Positions 31,555-34,197 of a DNA stretch of 34,197 nt are shown one piece after another (position 1 is the stretch's first letter; each line of letters starts with the position of its first letter). A model generated the notes under the pieces. The model had not been told where the DNA came from and ran no database searches. It saw only the letters and a program-made list of their open reading frames with translations. The position numbers and the translations under genes are program-made. The stretch is from Spirochaetales bacterium (lineage in GTDB: Bacteria; Spirochaetota; Spirochaetia; SZUA-6; DRHE01): the NCBI GenBank assembly GCA_030604195.1, contig JAUVWI010000035.1, positions 1-34,197 of the forward strand, in the 5' to 3' direction.

Positions 31555-32025
31555 TTATTCAGCGCCGCCGTTAACAAGCAGCTCTACCATATCTGCCTGC
31601 CCCATCCCGGCCTGCTGCATTAAGACAGTATTTCCCTTCTTGTTTTCAATATCCGGGTCAGCGCCTGCTGATAAAAGCTCTTTCACAATTTCACCATGCT
31701 GCTTAAGGGCGGCCAGGCTTAAAGCAGTGTCCCCATTTTTAGCCTGCCTGTTTATATCAGCTCCGGAAGTAATAAGCCGGGATAGGAGGCCAACATGGCC
31801 CTCCACAGCTGCATAGATCAATGCAGTCCAACCCTCATTATCCCCACTATCCAGCTTAGCGCCGCCGCTGCCGATTAGCCTGGCCGTCTCATCCTGGTCG
31901 CCGTCATAAGCGGCGCGGCGCAGGGCTATGGCGGAATCAGATGTATCCGGTGTACTGACACAGCCCTGGAGGAAAAAAACAAGTAGAACCAAAAACAGAA
32001 AAATATATGTATATGTTTTTTTCAT
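31555..32025 (-). CDS. Ankyrin-repeat lipoprotein
   Basis: This 156-residue protein has a lipoprotein signal peptide (YIFLFLVLLVFFLQGC, lipobox LQGC with the Cys near residue 22). About four ankyrin repeats follow: AIALRRAAYDGDQDETARLI, GWTALIYAAVEGHVGLLSRL, GDTALSLAALKQHGEIVKEL and GNTVLMQQAGMGQADMVELL. It is probably anchored on the periplasmic face of a membrane and binds a protein partner. The stop codon abuts the displaced nrdG tail with no spacer. TATAAT in the region 32041-32050 is a possible -10 element. Confidence 0.88.
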   Translation of the reverse strand: MKKTYTYIFLFLVLLVFFLQGCVSTPDTSDSAIALRRAAYDGDQDETARLIGSGGAKLDSGDNEGWTALIYAAVEGHVGLLSRLITSGADINRQAKNGDTALSLAALKQHGEIVKELLSAGADPDIENKKGNTVLMQQAGMGQADMVELLVNGGAE

Positions 32026-32066
32026 ACAATTTTAGAAGATATTATATAATAGCAGGGTGAGGTTTA

Positions 32067-32092
32067 AATAAAATCCAGCCCCTTATTTTATT
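32067..32092. repeat. Small AT-rich inverted repeat
   Basis: AATAAAAT (32067-32074) and ATTTTATT (32085-32092) flank a C-rich loop in the gap after the 612-residue gene. It may help end that transcript; support is weak. Confidence 0.35.
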
Positions 32093-32113
32093 GGTTTATA
32101 AAGCCATCAGCCG

Positions 32114-33952
32114 TTACTGTGACAGCTGATCCGAAAACTCTTTTTTTAGCTTTAAAAGGTAATATCCTTCTCTGGCCAGTCTGCGGGAGTCTATGGGTCC
32201 GAATGGTTCCCTGTCCTTCTTGATCTTACCCTGGCTGTCCCACAGGGTGTGCAGAAAGTAGGCTGTTCCCAGTGGTTTCTGTGAGGTGAAGCCGATCAAC
32301 TGGCCGGCCAGGAGTTCAGCCAGGTTGTTGTTACTCTTTGTTGATAAGAGCTTATTAAGCTTTAAAAGCAGGTAGGCGAGCTCATAGCCGCGGAAGAGCA
32401 GGCGGTTTCTTCTGCTTGAATCAATTACTCCGCCTATGGAATTGAAATTACCCCCGTTGAAGCTGCGGTTCAGGTAGACCCAGGGTAACAATAGAGATAT
32501 ATAGTCATCCAGGTTCTTTATCTTTAATCCCGCTTCCACTAAAGCCAGCACTGCATTGGCTAAAAAAAGGGCGCCCTTGACGTCGGGATCGCGTCCGGCC
32601 CGGGAAGAGGGTAGGAGATCAGGGCGGCGGTACTCAGAGAAGAAGCTCTCTTTGATGGTATTCAGAGCCTTTTTATAGCGCTCTTTACCGCTCATTTTGT
32701 AAAGCAGCAGCAGTGGCTGGCAGAGCTCAAGACCTGCCAATCCTCTTTCCACACCTTCCAGGGAGGAGAGATCGATAACAGAGCCGAGGTTCTGCAGCTG
32801 TTTCGGTTTTTCCAGGAAGCTGTCCACCATTCTCCTGCCGGCAAAGAAGTATTTTTGCCAGCAAAGACCCCTCTGCTTCAATTCCCGGGATAGAAGGATC
32901 AGAAAGAGGGCTGTGCCTGAGGCATATTCCAGTGATAACAGCTTTTTGGAGCTGTGCAGTCCCAGCCACCTGTTGCGGCTGATATCATAGTTTTCAAAAA
33001 AGAGACCGCCGGGGTGCTGACCCTTAAGCACGAAATCACCAAGCCTCAACACGCATTCCCGCTGCTGGGGCAGGGCTTGCTGGGGCAGGGCTTTTAGTGC
33101 GAGCAGCGCCATGCCTGCTCCTGCATAGGAAGAGATAGTGGTTGATTTTTCCAGAATTCTTAAGCCGTGGATACCGCCATTTATGTGCAGATGGGTGGAA
33201 AGACATTCTTCTATTGAGTGCGCCAGGGTGTTCGGCTTTACCTGCCGGTGAAGGTACTTCTTTGAATTCTTCAGTATGGACAAAGCCCCCCTGTAGTGTA
33301 TCTCTGCCAGTGGGGCAAAGGTCAGGTTTATCCGGTACTGCATATCAAAACTGCCCGGGGAATCAATAGCTGCGGTTGTCTCTTTAGTTGTGTGTGTGTT
33401 CTTTGGGCCGAGAATAGTAACAGGTTTTTCTTCCGGGGGAAGCCTTATCTTAATGCGCAGCAGGGAATCATTTTCTATTATGACTCTCTCGGTGCCGATA
33501 CTTGCTTTCTGCTCAATATTTTCAGGCTGCTGGCCGGATATTAACATGGAGCCCGCCTGGTGGTAGAGAAAGAGGGAGGCAGGATAGGACAGGCGTTCTC
33601 CAAGAAACATCCTGCCTTCTTTTCCGGCAAATGAGCCGCGATAGAGCGATGGGAAAAAGTAAGAGCTTTGTTCAGGGTTAGAGAGATCGAGGGTGAAGTT
33701 AAGCTTGATACTGCCTGCCGGTATAATGGACCAGCTTCGTAGAATTGAAAGCCCCGAACTTTCTTCAATAAAGCTGTCCCGGATTGTCGCACTTAGAAAA
33801 AAGGCATTAACATAATTTTCATTAAAGACAATACTTTGCGGAAGACGCTCCTGGTTGTTCCAGAAATAACTATAGCGTAAATAGAGGGCGAGGCCGTCTT
33901 TTACTATTTTTATTGTGCGCAGGTCAACCTGGTTTAACTTGATTTTGCTCAT
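32114..33952 (-). CDS. Large protein of unknown function (612 aa)
   Basis: I do not recognise this family. There is no signal peptide, membrane segment or clear catalytic motif. The first 230 residues are beta-rich (SIKLNFTLDLS, RIKIRLPPEEKPVTIL, MQYRINLTFAPL). From about residue 240 the sequence turns helical with recurring pairs of hydrophobic helices (YAGAGMALLALKAL, SLEYASGTALFLILLSREL, GALFLANAVLALVEAGL, GYELAYLLLKLNKLL). This is a layout seen in alpha/alpha-barrel enzymes such as some glycoside hydrolases and epimerases; that is only a fold guess. A perfect 15-bp tandem duplication at 33063-33092 gives LPQQALPQQ. The first in-frame ATG is 33952, with only a distant GAGGAG. Confidence 0.75.
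   Translation of the reverse strand: MSKIKLNQVDLRTIKIVKDGLALYLRYSYFWNNQERLPQSIVFNENYVNAFFLSATIRDSFIEESSGLSILRSWSIIPAGSIKLNFTLDLSNPEQSSYFFPSLYRGSFAGKEGRMFLGERLSYPASLFLYHQAGSMLISGQQPENIEQKASIGTERVIIENDSLLRIKIRLPPEEKPVTILGPKNTHTTKETTAAIDSPGSFDMQYRINLTFAPLAEIHYRGALSILKNSKKYLHRQVKPNTLAHSIEECLSTHLHINGGIHGLRILEKSTTISSYAGAGMALLALKALPQQALPQQRECVLRLGDFVLKGQHPGGLFFENYDISRNRWLGLHSSKKLLSLEYASGTALFLILLSRELKQRGLCWQKYFFAGRRMVDSFLEKPKQLQNLGSVIDLSSLEGVERGLAGLELCQPLLLLYKMSGKERYKKALNTIKESFFSEYRRPDLLPSSRAGRDPDVKGALFLANAVLALVEAGLKIKNLDDYISLLLPWVYLNRSFNGGNFNSIGGVIDSSRRNRLLFRGYELAYLLLKLNKLLSTKSNNNLAELLAGQLIGFTSQKPLGTAYFLHTLWDSQGKIKKDREPFGPIDSRRLAREGYYLLKLKKEFSDQLSQ
33063..33092. repeat. 15-bp perfect tandem duplication inside the 612-residue gene
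   Basis: The unit TGCTGGGGCAGGGCT occurs twice in a row, in frame, and encodes a duplicated LPQQA. It may vary in copy number between strains. Confidence 0.9.
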
Positions 33953-34071
33953 AGCTATGCTTCATGATGCTCCTCAATTATCCATCGGTGACTCCGGACG
34001 TAATTATTGCACAAGTTACGTTTCAAATCCAGCAGTGGAAAGATTTTTACCGGTGTGAGCCCGTCAGATTC

Positions 34072-34087
34072 CAGGGCAAACGCATTT
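34072..34087 (+). repeat. ISAs1-type terminal inverted repeat
   Basis: CAGGGCAAACGCATTT ends next to the transposase stop codon and is repeated in reverse complement at 13095-13110. It should mark the boundary of the insertion sequence, with 33953-34071 as host DNA upstream of the 612-residue gene; nothing else is seen in that stretch. Confidence 0.6.
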
Positions 34088-34197
34088 AAGCCTGAAAAAT
34101 GATTTTTTCAAGATAATCTGAGTCCCAACCCGACTTCAATCGTTTTCTTCTGATGCTTAACCTGGGTGTCTTATCCTTTTTCAGAAGATTCAAAGCA
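34086..34197 (-). mobile_element. C-terminal end of an ISAs1-family transposase (cut by the window edge)
   Basis: The minus-strand frame is open from the window edge to TAA at 34086-34088. It reads ALNLLKKDKTPRLSIRRKRL then KSGWDSDYLEKIIFQA. This is the typical end of ISAs1/H-repeat transposases (ALNLLK..K...I..KR...GWD..YL..I). The rest of the element lies outside the window, so its integrity is unknown. Confidence 0.7.

Noticed and set aside
1..34197. CRISPR arrays, tRNA or rRNA genes and phage structural genes
   Set aside because: No regularly spaced repeats, no tRNA-like cloverleaf and no phage or integrase proteins were seen on either strand.

Overview
The window reads as part of the chromosome of an anaerobic, Gram-negative-type bacterium, most likely a spirochaete. 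The evidence is a class III (oxygen-sensitive) ribonucleotide reductase operon, a predicted outer-membrane beta-barrel protein, an ankyrin lipoprotein with a lipobox, and a solute-binding protein whose mature start (FAGGSKEK, no Cys) is typical of spirochaete binding proteins. The phylum is an inference; no rRNA or tRNA gene is present to settle it.

Layout. 1-1331: a small unknown gene, then an MNT/HEPN toxin-antitoxin pair, flanked by a 59-bp repeat of the small gene's 3' end. 1328-4866 (minus): an SbcC/YhaN-like ATPase and an SbcD/Mre11-like nuclease. 5058-6653 (minus): two flavodoxin-fold genes behind a broken PadR regulator. 6641-12957: a promoter with dyad operators, a TetR regulator, an outer-membrane-like protein, an MFS transporter, an FtsX-type permease and an ABC ATPase, probably one regulated transport operon. 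12958-13848: an insertion-sequence inverted-repeat relic and a HicAB module. 13976-20105: a CoA-disulfide-reductase-like flavoprotein fused to rhodanese, a tandem HAD protein, an orphan binding protein and a Gfo/Idh/MocA dehydrogenase. 20190-22785: ywbE, a TatD gene cut in half against a HAL2/CysQ-type phosphatase, a VapBC module and a scrap of a second cysQ-like gene. 22786-26578: nadE, aat and a YihY membrane protein. 26662-30125: NrdR boxes and nrdR-nrdD-nrdG. 30126-31554: two decayed gene pieces followed by a second, divergent copy of the nrdG 3' end. 31555-34197 (minus): an ankyrin lipoprotein, a 612-residue unknown protein and the end of an ISAs1-type transposase.

The most unusual theme is how accessory DNA sits among housekeeping genes. 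At two places (395-1331 and 30048-31554) a cassette lies between two copies of the 3' end of the upstream gene, and in both the distal copy abuts or overlaps the stop codon of a convergent minus-strand gene. This fits insertion at a gene 3' end by an element carrying its own replacement tail; the mechanism is inferred and no integrase is seen. Three toxin-antitoxin modules of different families lie within about 22 kb, and two of them have operator palindromes over a promoter predicted to give almost no 5' leader.
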